Part shown: positions 56,601 through 64,000 of the stretch, piece by piece
How positions within the stretch are numbered: position 1 is the first letter of the stretch
How the letters are laid out: every line of letters starts with the position of its first letter
Assembly (NCBI GenBank): GCA_000621405.1
Contig: JHYK01000010.1
Coordinates: 62,001-126,000, forward strand
DNA from: Lachnospiraceae bacterium AC3007
GTDB lineage: Bacteria > Bacillota > Clostridia > Lachnospirales > Lachnospiraceae
Reading direction: 5' to 3'
DNA: 64,000 bases
The notes under the pieces: model-generated
Seen by the model: only the letters and a program-made list of their open reading frames with translations
Told to the model about the DNA's origin: nothing
The model's database searches: none
Position numbers and translations under genes: made by a program

Positions 56601-57146
56601 TCGGATCCGAGAGGAGACCGTGTGGTCCCCACGGCAGGCGCCACAAGAGGTACGGCCGTGCATACGGCTTACGAGAATCTGCCGCTTGACCTTAATCCCT
56701 GCGTGGAGGATGCCGAGGCATTCCTTGACAGGCTGGTTGCGACGAAGAAGCTTACAGATACGGAAAGAGGTTATATCAAAGCGAGTGATATCATTGATTT
56801 CCTTAATACCGCTATCTGCAGTCGCATGAGAGAAGCCGATTCAAAGAAGCAGCTGTACAGGGAACAGCCCTTCATCATATCCGTGCCGGCGTCTTCGATA
56901 GACAGCTCGTATCCTGAAGAGGACAGGGTCATGGTTCAGGGTATCATAGACGCTTTCTTTATAGAAGACGGGAGGATAGTTGTAGTTGATTATAAGACTG
57001 ACAGTGTATCCGATGAAAAAGTGCTGACAGACCGTTATGAGAAGCAGCTTGATTATTATGAGAGTGCTCTGTGCCAGCTTTTGGGTATCGATGATTCACA
57101 AAAGATCATTTATTCTGTATCTTTAAAAAAGGAGATCCTGCTTTGA
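53652..57146 (+). CDS. addA: ATP-dependent helicase/nuclease subunit AddA
   Basis: 1164 residues. UvrD-type helicase plus nuclease. Motifs: Walker A SAAAGSGKTAV (about 20-30), VVTFTRAAASEMRDRI (Ia), IDEYQDTN (Walker B, about 391), GDVKQSIYSFRDA (III), ILLRSAKVT, SIHHSKGLEFPVVF (V) and VAMTRAQNKLIL (VI). The C-terminal nuclease has VDYKTDSV (about 1113). Residue counts and order match AddA of Firmicutes. It acts with AddB in recombinational repair. No separate promoter; it is coupled to addB by a 4-nt overlap. Confidence 0.97.
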   Translation: MTFTDEQKSFIEDRGHNILVSAAAGSGKTAVITERVLSLISDDGYSISELLVVTFTRAAASEMRDRIRDAISEKLLSPDLTDGKKEHLLKQMTLIYTADITTIDSFCLNLVREHFNICDTDPSFRVADESELKLIAEDVMDELLEERYKSEDEAFYRFVDDTATSKSDEDVAEAIRSVYRFAVARPDPAGYISSMMKEYEAHDTEELGNTAFMKELMRIVRDRLGLADSILNNARSLCASNGGPYMYADMIDSDLEQLEMIAGNDTYDGLRSALEGINFKQLSRKSDDSVDPELKEKVKGLRDRAKKILKDEIAGKYLAKSTDDILYELSGCLPGATMLADLTLEYMDRYAAAKKEAGVVEFSDLEHMALKILGDEDTREIMQRRYKELIIDEYQDTNRVQEAIFAAISNGHDYVTVGDVKQSIYSFRDACPALFMNKYARYESGAEESSRLITLSKNFRSSLHVINAVNDVFSNIMSLRCGGAVYDDSQSLHYGDIYKHEDERLSCEYLNIIPDESGSTDALTCEAEAIAARIKELTGDEGPDIEDRKDHSIHHCSYGDIVILLRSAKVTADTFSEVFAREGIPLVFDSQSGYLFSYEILEIMNLLKIIDNPRQDIPLAGVMLGYFGGFSASEMAMIRGSVPEGDLYDSLRGAAAGSPGAGGKVSSESEGLSGKCSDFLDMLERYRGMSVYTPIHELVDIIIHDHSYDHYLRSLSDGVRREGNLRLLKKRAADYEETSFHGLFKFLRYIENMKKYEIDLGEASSGKVTDAVRIMSIHHSKGLEFPVVFVSSLTRAINQSDSTARILFDDELGAGMDLVIRDRNLKIRTLIKQVIAAKKKESTVSEEMRVLYVAMTRAQNKLILTSKYNEKANLKTDPVESVSLADMIDISENLANDSVRYQRRQIPYEPSENESTEDSAAIPGIPSKKVLELKAAISDEEAGALLKDIRFVYPYERSVNVPQKVSVSFIKHEAMEEKGVSIASDPRGDRVVPTAGATRGTAVHTAYENLPLDLNPCVEDAEAFLDRLVATKKLTDTERGYIKASDIIDFLNTAICSRMREADSKKQLYREQPFIISVPASSIDSSYPEEDRVMVQGIIDAFFIEDGRIVVVDYKTDSVSDEKVLTDRYEKQLDYYESALCQLLGIDDSQKIIYSVSLKKEILL

Positions 57147-57186
57147 CGTAATGTAATCTTATTGTCGCTGCAGGTGTATATGAACA

Positions 57187-57945
57187 ATGTATTTTAATAA
57201 AAGAACACACTTGTTATCTTATTCAATAATGATCTCATCGCTGGTGAGACTTGGCGGGGCGCTGGCAGAAGGAGTCATAAGGCGGATCCTGAACAGTGAT
57301 GTCTCCCTTGCGCCTGATATGCTCGATGTTGCGCTCTGGCGTGTCCAGGTGGCCATGTCCGTTGTCGAGATAGTATGTATCGCCCTGATCTTCCTGTATT
57401 TTTCGAAAAAACTCTTTTCATACAGAGACAAGATCGATGCTGATGATCAGGAGGAACTCGGCAGACTTCAAAAGGAGTATCTGGGAGAGCATCTGTCATC
57501 GTTGTCTTCACACGAGATAGGACATCTGCTGCAGATGTGGGCCGTGATACTGATCGGAGCGGAGTTCATCTATTGTGTTACGTCCGCCATCTACAGGAAA
57601 TTCATAATCAACCTGATGCTGCTTGCCGTGAGCGGCGGACAGTATACTTCGTTTGTCTCGGTATACAATATGACTCATGGATTTAAGTATCTTGAGATGA
57701 TAACTGCGATAGTCTTCGGGATAACAATGACCGGAATATTGCTAGAAGACCGTCGTCTTAAGATCGCAGCTTTGATAATAACTGTTATCTTTTTGCTTTC
57801 TTTTGGAGTTTTTCAGATGCAGACCATATCATTTTCGGGGAAGGATGTCGGTATCGTATGGGTATCCGTTATATTCCATCTTACCGAGACGATCGGGCTT
57901 TTTGCTTTGTCGGTCTATCTGTCAAAACATTACAGAGGTCTGTAG
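57187..57945 (+). CDS. multi-pass membrane protein of unknown function
   Basis: 252 residues with six likely TM helices (about 8-28, 55-78, 115-135, 140-160, 172-200, 218-245). A charged cytoplasmic segment (SYRDKIDADDQEELGRLQKEYLGEH, about 80-105) splits the helices. No catalytic or family motif recognised. The ribosome site is weak (CAGGTG). It follows addA by 40 nt, perhaps by read-through. Confidence 0.65.
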   Translation: MYFNKRTHLLSYSIMISSLVRLGGALAEGVIRRILNSDVSLAPDMLDVALWRVQVAMSVVEIVCIALIFLYFSKKLFSYRDKIDADDQEELGRLQKEYLGEHLSSLSSHEIGHLLQMWAVILIGAEFIYCVTSAIYRKFIINLMLLAVSGGQYTSFVSVYNMTHGFKYLEMITAIVFGITMTGILLEDRRLKIAALIITVIFLLSFGVFQMQTISFSGKDVGIVWVSVIFHLTETIGLFALSVYLSKHYRGL

Positions 57946-58052
57946 ATATGTCTTCTGCTCTTGAATCTGCAGCCCATCAGTCGTATGATGTTTGTCGTGC
58001 CGGCACGGACCTTATACTTTGTACTGTGTTCGGCAGGAGAGGAGAGTAATAC

Positions 58053-58433
58053 ATGATCGCATCACTGAAACGTAACTGGAAGGGAATGGTGCTTATGCTG
58101 ATATCGGCACTGACGCTTTCCATCGGATCCTTCCTGTGGAAGCTGGCCGATCTTTCGGATGCAGCGCAGGCCATAGGGAGCATAGCAGGCATCTGGGGCA
58201 TTTTCCTTAAGATACTGCCCGGCTTTATCGTATATGTCATAGGAGCAGCAGTCATGACCATAGCGCTCGGCTACGGAGAACTCTCCGTTCTGCAGCCGAT
58301 GAACTGCATGAGTTATGTATTTGCACTCATCATATCCGCGATCTTCCTCAGCGAAGTGATCTCTCCTTTGACGGTCGCGGGTATCGTAACCATCATAGTC
58401 GGAGTGTTTCTTATAGGAGGGTCCGGAGAATGA
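58053..58433 (+). CDS. small DMT-superfamily half-transporter A (EamA/SMR-like)
   Basis: 126 residues, four TM helices. GYGELSVLQPMNCMSYVFALIISAIFLSEVISP and the closing VAGIVTIIVGVFLIGG are typical of single EamA/SMR units. AGGAGAGGAG upstream is a strong ribosome site. It overlaps the next, similar gene by 4 nt, so the two probably form a heterodimer, as ArnE/ArnF or EbrA/EbrB do. Substrate unknown (drug, lipid-linked sugar or metabolite). Confidence 0.85.
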   Translation: MIASLKRNWKGMVLMLISALTLSIGSFLWKLADLSDAAQAIGSIAGIWGIFLKILPGFIVYVIGAAVMTIALGYGELSVLQPMNCMSYVFALIISAIFLSEVISPLTVAGIVTIIVGVFLIGGSGE

Positions 58434-58783
58434 ATATTAAGATGATACTTTTCCTAGCCCTTGTGCTTTTGGCTGAGACACTTGTGGCTTCATTTGCAAG
58501 CTTTTTCTTAAAGAAGTCATCAGGTACCGACAGCAAGGTAAAGATACTCATATCGCCTTTCTTCTATCTGGGCGGCGTGATGTATGTGGTCTCTTCGTGC
58601 CTTAGCATCGTGCTGATGCAGTTTTTGCCCTATGCGATAATACTTCCCTTAGGATCCCTTACCTATGTCTGGACCATGTTCATATCAAGGTGGCTCCTTC
58701 ATGAGAAGATAACCAGAAGGAAGCTGGCAGGCATAGCTGTGATAGTAGTCGGTGTGGTGCTGCTGGCAGTGGGTCAGGTCTGA
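58430..58783 (+). CDS. small DMT-superfamily half-transporter B (EamA/SMR-like)
   Basis: 117 residues, four TM helices. The glutamate in the first helix (LLAETLVASFASFFLKK) occupies the position of the proton/substrate-coupling Glu of EmrE-type pumps, and LPLGSLTYVWTMFISRWLLHEKITRRKLAGI matches the third and fourth helices. The partner half lacks this Glu, suggesting division of labour. Ends 1 nt before the TTG of the methyltransferase gene. Confidence 0.85.
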   Translation: MNIKMILFLALVLLAETLVASFASFFLKKSSGTDSKVKILISPFFYLGGVMYVVSSCLSIVLMQFLPYAIILPLGSLTYVWTMFISRWLLHEKITRRKLAGIAVIVVGVVLLAVGQV

Positions 58784-58784
58784 T

Positions 58785-60329
58785 TTGACACCGAATCTTC
58801 CCGAAGACTTTATATCAAGAATGAAAGAAGACCTCAAAGAGAGAGCTGATCTCTTTCTGAGGTCTTATTCAGATGCTCCGAAAAAGGGTCTGAGGATCAA
58901 TAAACTCAAAACAGATGATGAGCTGGAAGAGGTTATCACCAAAGGTCTGAAACATATTCCCTGGGAAGAACACGGATATTATTATAATATTAGCTTTGGA
59001 GAGGGTGCTGAGTCTGATACTGATACAGACTCAAATGCTGATACCGACGCAGATACCGGGTCTGATTCCAAAAGAGATGCGGGCCCTGCTTTCGGGAGGT
59101 CTCCACTCCACGCAGCAGGAGCTTATTATATACAGGAACCTTCAGCCATGGCTCCTGTGCGGTATCTTGACATCAAACCGGGAATGGCAGTACTCGATCT
59201 GTGCGCCTCTCCCGGAGGGAAGAGTACCCAGGCTGCATCATATCTTGCAGGGAGCGGACTTCTCGTCTGCAATGAGATAGTGCCCCAGAGAGCATCCGTA
59301 TTATCTTCAAATATCGAACGAATGGGAATAAGAAATGCCGTAGTCACATGTCATTCGCCGCAGGAACTTAAGGATCGCTTCCCAGCTGCATTTGACAGGA
59401 TATTGGTTGATGCTCCATGTTCGGGCGAAGGAATGTTCAGGAAAGAGCCTGCCTCCACAGAGGAATGGTCGAGGGATATCGTCGATATGTGCGCTGCAAG
59501 GCAGAAGGACATACTTGATGCGGCTTCAGTCATGCTGAAGCCCGGAGGAAGACTTGTATATTCGACCTGTACTTTTTCGGGAAAAGAGGATGAAGAGCAG
59601 GCAGAAGCCTTTTTAGCTGATCATGAGGACTATAAAGGCGTAAGGATCGAGATCGCAAAGGGCATGAGATATGCCGGATCCCCACATAACAAAACGCTCG
59701 ATATGGAATATGGCATCCGGATATGGCCCGAGGACGGATATGGAGAAGGTCATTTTGCCGCTGTATTTCAAAGGGACGGAGAGGAGAGCGGCTTTGGTTA
59801 CAGAGGAGCCTCGGAGAGACCGCTTTCTTCAAAGGAAGCACAGAAGCTTGCTCCGTACCGTGATTTTATAGATTCGACTTTTGTACCCGGTGACTGGAAG
59901 GAGAGTCTTCTTGATAAAAGCAGACTTTTCATGTTTGGGCAGAGGCTCTGTCTTATGCCTGAAGACAGTATGATCCCGCTCCTTTCGGGATTGCGTACTT
60001 TAAGGGCAGGGCTGGAACTCGGCGAATTCAGGAAGGACCGCTTCATTCCCTCACATGCGCTGGCGCTTGCCGTAAGAGCAGAAGATATGATGCGTACCGC
60101 AGAACTTATGACTGTTGATGCTGGCGACTTAGTCAGTCTTACCGATGGCTCTGATCATACCGGGAAGTATCTCAACGGGCAGACTCTTGATTCCGGGATA
60201 ATAAAAGGACCCGGCCTTGCGACCCCCGGATGGACTCTTGTGACCGTATACGGGATATCGCTTGGCTGGGCCAGATCTTCAGGCGGTATCCTGAAGAATC
60301 ATTATCCTAAAGGACTTCGGATCCCTTAA
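58785..60329 (+). CDS. rsmF: RsmF/NOL1-NOP2-Sun family rRNA (cytosine-5) methyltransferase
   Basis: 514 residues. Methylates a cytosine of ribosomal RNA with SAM. N-terminal RNA-binding part (LPEDFISRMKED, GLRINKLKT), Rossmann core with LDLCASPGGKSTQ (SAM site), catalytic Cys motifs DAPCSGEGMFRK and YSTCTFSGKEDE, and C-terminal PUA/RsmF-type domain (SHALALAV ... LVTVYGISLGWARSSGGILKNHYPKGLR). TTG 58785 gives the typical N-terminus and follows GGGTCAGG. An unusual Asp/Thr/Ser repeat insertion occupies about 75-97. The exact rRNA position is uncertain. Convergent with the DUF975 gene, overlapping it by 4 nt. Confidence 0.9.
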   Translation: MTPNLPEDFISRMKEDLKERADLFLRSYSDAPKKGLRINKLKTDDELEEVITKGLKHIPWEEHGYYYNISFGEGAESDTDTDSNADTDADTGSDSKRDAGPAFGRSPLHAAGAYYIQEPSAMAPVRYLDIKPGMAVLDLCASPGGKSTQAASYLAGSGLLVCNEIVPQRASVLSSNIERMGIRNAVVTCHSPQELKDRFPAAFDRILVDAPCSGEGMFRKEPASTEEWSRDIVDMCAARQKDILDAASVMLKPGGRLVYSTCTFSGKEDEEQAEAFLADHEDYKGVRIEIAKGMRYAGSPHNKTLDMEYGIRIWPEDGYGEGHFAAVFQRDGEESGFGYRGASERPLSSKEAQKLAPYRDFIDSTFVPGDWKESLLDKSRLFMFGQRLCLMPEDSMIPLLSGLRTLRAGLELGEFRKDRFIPSHALALAVRAEDMMRTAELMTVDAGDLVSLTDGSDHTGKYLNGQTLDSGIIKGPGLATPGWTLVTVYGISLGWARSSGGILKNHYPKGLRIP

Positions 60330-61525
60330 TAAGGAGTATTGAACGGACAATCGTTGGGCTTGGCGTTTCTCTTGTCGCCAAAAGCCGGCGTCTCTCCGTT
60401 ATTCGACACTGTAGCCTTATCTTCGGGCTCATCGGTTACCCTGATCTCTCTGTATTCTCCGTCAGTATAACTGTTATCCGACGCATCGGATCCTTCGTCC
60501 GCGCTGTCTAGTGTACTGCTGTCAGAAGCATTATCCTCAGTCATATCTGAAGATGAGCCATATGGAGTATTGTTGTATGCGGAATTACCGTACGGAGTAT
60601 TGCCATAAGCATCATCGGCAGTGCCGTATCCGGATCCGTTGCCATATCCCTGATACGGCTGTCCGCCGTAAGGAGGATTGCCATATGGCGATGACCCATA
60701 TCCGGGATCGATAGTAACTGGCCCTGTGACCGGATGTTCGCCGCTAAGTACCAGATAGAGCTCCGCATCGGCTGCCATCATGTAAGGTCTGACGTAGAAG
60801 ATAGCGAGCAGTCCGCATGTCAAAATAGAAAGGAATATCCATCCGATGTATGAAAGATCATAAAGGAAGGTGTGCCACTTATGCCCGGTCATCATCTGAC
60901 GGCTGCGCGCGAAGGCCTCGGCAGACGGCATGGCCGGATCATCCGCTATGATATAGGGAATCATGCGGTATTCATAGGCTTTGACCACGCCGGGTATTAT
61001 CAGCAGAAGAGTCCACAGGAATATCTTTATATCCATAAGGAAGAGAGTCTTCACTACATTAAGATAATTGCTGTTGAAGGCATATGCTATGTCTGATATC
61101 GAGTAAGAACGTTTTCTTGAGCTCTCGGCAAAGAATTTCTGACATCCGCTAGACAGCGGCAGCAGCAGGAAAGCCGAGATCACAAAAGAGATCACGAGAA
61201 CAATGAGAAATAACAGCACAAAGACGCCTATTATGAAATAAAGCGTCGGCCCGAGAGAAGAAAGCTCGCTTGCGATCTCGTTGTATGTCTCCGTAACCGC
61301 TTCCGGATCCGGCGTGCCGAATATGCTTGAAATATCCATATTCCCGCCGGATTCTGTTATCCCGCTCATGGTGTTTGTTGAATTAAAGCCGTTGAAATTC
61401 AGATTGATCGAACTGAAGCCGCCCGTCACGATCAGCATGATGAAGCCCGTGAGCACGCATCTCCAGTAGCCTCCGAAAAATGTTTCTCTTCCCCGTCTTT
61501 TTATCTCAGAAATAGTCCAATCCAT
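60326..61525 (-). CDS. DUF975 membrane protein with Gly/Tyr/Asn-rich C-terminal tail
   Basis: 399 residues. The DUF975 membrane core (about 1-260) includes an N-terminal helix, LLIIPGVVKAYEYRMIPYIIADDP and IFLSILTCGLLAIFYVRPY, with about five TM segments; family function is unknown. From about 270 to 330 the sequence is a repetitive PYGN/GYG/YGNS tail, followed by an Asp/Ser/Glu stretch (about 335-375). Repeats of this Gly/Tyr type are also found in other Firmicute membrane proteins as disordered tails. AAGGAG precedes ATG 61525. Confidence 0.85.
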   Translation of the reverse strand: MDWTISEIKRRGRETFFGGYWRCVLTGFIMLIVTGGFSSINLNFNGFNSTNTMSGITESGGNMDISSIFGTPDPEAVTETYNEIASELSSLGPTLYFIIGVFVLLFLIVLVISFVISAFLLLPLSSGCQKFFAESSRKRSYSISDIAYAFNSNYLNVVKTLFLMDIKIFLWTLLLIIPGVVKAYEYRMIPYIIADDPAMPSAEAFARSRQMMTGHKWHTFLYDLSYIGWIFLSILTCGLLAIFYVRPYMMAADAELYLVLSGEHPVTGPVTIDPGYGSSPYGNPPYGGQPYQGYGNGSGYGTADDAYGNTPYGNSAYNNTPYGSSSDMTEDNASDSSTLDSADEGSDASDNSYTDGEYREIRVTDEPEDKATVSNNGETPAFGDKRNAKPNDCPFNTPY

Positions 61526-61647
61526 ATCTGCCGCTCCTTATCCTTGATCTGAACTGTTACATTAGGAAACTATATTATCGAAGGGATTATAAACCAAGGA
61601 ATAAAATGCCGCAAGGATTCAATTATTTCAAAAATGTTTTGAATTTG

Positions 61648-61689
61648 GTACAAAATTTTTTGTACATATCTTACAGTTTGTGGTAGAAT
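61648..61689 (+). promoter_or_regulatory. promoter with operator-like inverted repeat, second diguanylate cyclase
   Basis: GTACAAAA (61648-61655) and TTTTGTAC (61658-61665) form an inverted repeat with a 2-bp centre. Its right arm contains the -35 TTGTAC (61660-61665); after 18 nt comes an extended -10 TGGTAGAAT (hexamer 61684-61689). A repressor binding the palindrome would cover the -35. Confidence 0.6.
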
Positions 61690-61787
61690 ATTCTAGAGTT
61701 TGCGTGTATTGTATACACAGACTTGTGGAACAGCCTAACAGTCGACAGATTTCAGGTTATTTCATAGAGATTGGTAAGGATAAAAAG

Positions 61788-62867
61788 TTGGGATTCATAC
61801 GTAAGATAATAGATTTTTTCAGCAGTGACAAGAGCGGAGAGGACAGGACGAACAGTCTCATGATCCTTCTGAGATTCGTTCTCTGTCTCTGCACCCTTCT
61901 TCACTTTATCATCTGCGGTTATCTGACAGCTACAAGGTATGCCCCTCAGAACGGCATATTCCTGATCTCGGGCTCCGTACTTATCGTCATATTTGTTCTT
62001 TCTTATTTTGTACCACGAAGTGATGTTATTGTTGCTCTGTTTTCAATGACCACTTTTGTTGTCTGTGTCACGGCGGGGCCGGCCCTTGGATGGATCATAT
62101 CCGGCTATGGCTTCATGCTGGTGGCCATCATGCTGCTCTGGTTTGATTCATCGAAGAGCATTAAGATCAAGACAATACTTACTGTTATTATCACGGCTTC
62201 GGTCTGTGCTCTCTTCATTATCAAGGGATCATCGCTTAATATAATCCTCAGTGATAACGATTATTCAGTGCTTCTGGTGATCAACACGATACTGCTCTCG
62301 GCGTCCATAGGCATAGTTGCTTATTTCCTGTGCCGTGACAATGTCTCTGACGAGAGAAAGCTTCTCCAGTATAATGCAAAGCTGAAGCAGATGGCAGGCA
62401 TCGATCCTCTGACCGGTCTTATGAACAGACGCGCGATAGGAGAGAGATTTGAGGAGTTATTAAAGGAAGATACACAATGCATTACTGTCGCCATGGGTGA
62501 CATAGACTTCTTCAAGAAGGTCAATGACACCAGAGGACATGATTGCGGTGACTATGTTCTTAAGGCTTTAAGTTCCATATTCCAGGACTTCATGAAGGAT
62601 AAGGGTTATGTGTCTCGCTGGGGAGGAGAGGAGTTTGTCTTTATCTTCGAGAATTTCAACGGCGACGATGCTTATCCCATGCTGGAGGACTTAAGGCGTA
62701 AGATCGAGAAGACCGATCTGGAGTTCTTCTCGCACAAATTCAATGTGACCATGACATTCGGCATGGAAGAGTATTCGCCTATGTTTGGCTCCGAGGAAGC
62801 TATCAAGAAAGCTGACGAGAAGCTCTATATAGGTAAGGAATCAGGAAGGAACAGGGTGGTATACTGA
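61788..62867 (+). CDS. membrane diguanylate cyclase (GGEEF)
   Basis: 359 residues. Six TM helices (about 22-180) with short loops form an integral sensor, then a GGDEF domain with IDPLTGLMNRRA, the metal-binding GDIDFFKKVNDTRGHDCGD and active-site RWGGEEFVF. The inhibitory RxxD site is absent (Lys and Gly at those positions). The start is set at TTG 61788, with TAAGGA 7 nt upstream, because the longer frame (GTG 61680) begins before the promoter -10. The leader of about 90 nt contains a small hairpin (GTGTAT/ATACAC, about 61703) but no c-di-GMP riboswitch core that I can see. Confidence 0.9.
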   Translation: MGFIRKIIDFFSSDKSGEDRTNSLMILLRFVLCLCTLLHFIICGYLTATRYAPQNGIFLISGSVLIVIFVLSYFVPRSDVIVALFSMTTFVVCVTAGPALGWIISGYGFMLVAIMLLWFDSSKSIKIKTILTVIITASVCALFIIKGSSLNIILSDNDYSVLLVINTILLSASIGIVAYFLCRDNVSDERKLLQYNAKLKQMAGIDPLTGLMNRRAIGERFEELLKEDTQCITVAMGDIDFFKKVNDTRGHDCGDYVLKALSSIFQDFMKDKGYVSRWGGEEFVFIFENFNGDDAYPMLEDLRRKIEKTDLEFFSHKFNVTMTFGMEEYSPMFGSEEAIKKADEKLYIGKESGRNRVVY

Positions 62868-62898
62868 GCCTTCAAGTCCCACGGAAAGGAATTAAACA

Positions 62899-64000
62899 AT
62901 GTTCATCAAAGTAACACTTCTGATCGTGTTCTTCGCGATCATGGTAATCGTCGGTCTTTATTCCAGACGTAACGCAACCAACGTAAATGATTTTGTGCTC
63001 GGCGGCAGAAAGGTAGGCCCCTGGCTTACAGCCTTCGCATACGGCACCTCGTATTTCTCGGCGGTTGTCTTTGTCGGATATGCAGGACAGTTTGGATATA
63101 AATACGGCTTGTCATCCACATGGATAGGCCTTGGTAATGCGTTTTTAGGTTCGCTTCTTGCATGGGTGGTGCTCGGCCGCCGCACGAGGATAATGACAAA
63201 ATTCCTCGATGCCAAGACAATGCCTGATTATTTCGGTAAGAGATATCATTCGAAGCCACTGAGGATCGTGGCTGCGATCATTTCTTTTGTTTTCCTTATC
63301 CCCTATACATCATCGGTGTATAACGGATTGTCCAGACTATTCGGAATGGCTTTCAATATACCTTATGAGGTTTGTGTTGTGTCTATGGCCGCTCTGACCT
63401 GCTTATACGTGATCCTTGGCGGATACATGGCTACTGCGATCAATGACTTTATCCAGGGTATCATCATGGTGGCCGGAATTTGCGCTGTCATAGCTGCGAT
63501 ACTCAACGGCAACGGCGGATTCAATGCTGCAGTAGCGAAGCTTGCAGAGATCCCTTCGGATGTGCCTGTCACCATGGGACAGCCCGGTGCATTTACTGCT
63601 TTCTTCGGTACTGATCCACTGAACCTCCTCGGAGTCGTGATCCTTACATCATTGGGCACATGGGGCCTTCCGCAGATGGTTCAGAAGTTCTATGCGATAA
63701 GAGATGAGAAGGCTGTACAGACAGGTACCATCATCTCAACGGTATTTGCCGTGATCATAGCCGGAGGTTGTTATTTCCTCGGAGGATTTGCAAGACTCTA
63801 TGATACGGCAGCCATATATAAGGAAGACGGTTCGGTAGCATATGATGCCATCATTCCTTCGATGCTCTCGACTCTGCCCGATATCCTTATCGGAGTAGTC
63901 ATCATGCTCGTGCTCTCGGCATCCATGTCGACGCTTGCGTCTCTTGTACTGACATCGAGCTCGACACTGACCATAGACCTTATCAAGGGCAATATAGTCA
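62899..64000 (+). CDS. sodium:solute symporter family transporter (3' partial)
   Basis: 367 codons are visible and the frame is open to the right edge. SSS-family features: N-terminal helix, NVNDFVLGGRKVGPWLTAFAYGTSYFSAVVFVGYAGQFGYKYG, then about nine TM helices including LGGYMATAINDFIQGIIM and LGTWGLPQMVQKF. The family imports organic solutes (proline, pantothenate, sialic acid and others) with sodium; the substrate cannot be told here. GGAAAGGA lies about 10 nt before ATG. It follows the diguanylate cyclase by 31 nt with no terminator between them. Confidence 0.93.
   Translation, partial: MFIKVTLLIVFFAIMVIVGLYSRRNATNVNDFVLGGRKVGPWLTAFAYGTSYFSAVVFVGYAGQFGYKYGLSSTWIGLGNAFLGSLLAWVVLGRRTRIMTKFLDAKTMPDYFGKRYHSKPLRIVAAIISFVFLIPYTSSVYNGLSRLFGMAFNIPYEVCVVSMAALTCLYVILGGYMATAINDFIQGIIMVAGICAVIAAILNGNGGFNAAVAKLAEIPSDVPVTMGQPGAFTAFFGTDPLNLLGVVILTSLGTWGLPQMVQKFYAIRDEKAVQTGTIISTVFAVIIAGGCYFLGGFARLYDTAAIYKEDGSVAYDAIIPSMLSTLPDILIGVVIMLVLSASMSTLASLVLTSSSTLTIDLIKGNIV

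Noticed and set aside
57948-58049. 33-codon ORF between the membrane protein and the half-transporter pair
   Set aside because: It has a GAGG at 9 nt, but its sequence shows no hydrophobic or conserved character and its 3' end is just the ribosome site of the next gene.
61690-61787. Possible c-di-GMP riboswitch before the second diguanylate cyclase
   Set aside because: The leader is under 100 nt and lacks the conserved GNRA tetraloop/receptor core sequences of the known classes.
1-64000. tRNA, rRNA, CRISPR arrays, integrases or IS transposases
   Set aside because: No cloverleaf-like segments, regularly spaced repeats, or DDE/tyrosine/serine recombinase motifs were seen by eye; the Rpn-like gene is the only transposase-related protein and has no terminal repeats.

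Overview
The window reads as chromosomal DNA of a motile, anaerobic, monoderm member of the Clostridia, most likely a Lachnospiraceae relative (Butyrivibrio-like). The evidence is: AddAB rather than RecBCD; KhpA and YlxM beside ffh and rimM-trmD-rplS; two Gram-positive-type signal peptidases; a large 2-hydroxyacyl-CoA-dehydratase-activase-like protein; flagellin; and BlaI/BlaR1-type regulation. Genus is not decided by the sequence. Genes are tightly packed, often with 1-14 nt overlaps (ATGA/TGATG), and TTG/GTG starts are common. I found no tRNA, rRNA, CRISPR array or insertion sequence.

Layout. 1-5.6 kb: an AcrB-like RND transporter, cut by the left edge and fused in frame to a nucleotidyltransferase domain and an acidic tail, then a membrane diguanylate cyclase. 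5.75-10.0 kb: a giant double-ASKHA activase. 10.0-11.9 kb (minus): a secreted DUF3048 protein. 12.1-21.4 kb: a translation/secretion/ribosome-assembly run (ylxM-ffh-rpsP-khpA-rimM-trmD-rplS, signal peptidase, rbgA, signal peptidase, rnhB), continuing into FliK-like, FlhB-C-like and YraN genes. 21.5-24.4 kb: a 950-residue flagellin.

24.4-33.6 kb is accessory. On the minus strand are BlaR1-like and BlaI-like genes and a coiled-coil protein. On the plus strand are two more coiled-coil proteins, an Rpn-type nuclease, a cytosolic PAS-PAS chemotaxis receptor and a large lipoprotein. Copies of one short GC-rich hairpin repeat bracket the segment. Flagellin and the three unrecognised coiled-coil genes share a promoter-like pattern (TTG-rich -35, then about 15 nt, then RCCGATAW, resembling the sigma-28 -10). 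Boxes of the type TTGTTAAC sit on three of the promoters in this region. Together these suggest a BlaI-controlled, possibly motility-linked module, which is the best candidate here for an undescribed system.

33.6-40.1 kb: prs, then the conserved DUF512-der-plsY-gpsA operon, then metF (minus). 40.1-44.8 kb: a signalling operon (single-domain receiver plus two hybrid histidine kinases, the second with a degenerate ATP site). 44.8-48.8 kb: an rRNA pseudouridine synthase, ligA and two small membrane proteins. 48.8-50.1 kb (minus): a DUF3990-like ADP-ribosyl-fold protein fused to an HTH domain, with operator repeats on its own promoter. 50.4-57.1 kb: addB-addA. 57.2-60.3 kb: a membrane protein, a pair of small DMT half-transporters and an RsmF-like rRNA methyltransferase. 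60.3-61.5 kb (minus): a DUF975 protein with a Gly/Tyr-rich tail. 61.8-62.9 kb: a second diguanylate cyclase. From 62.9 kb a sodium:solute symporter runs off the right edge.
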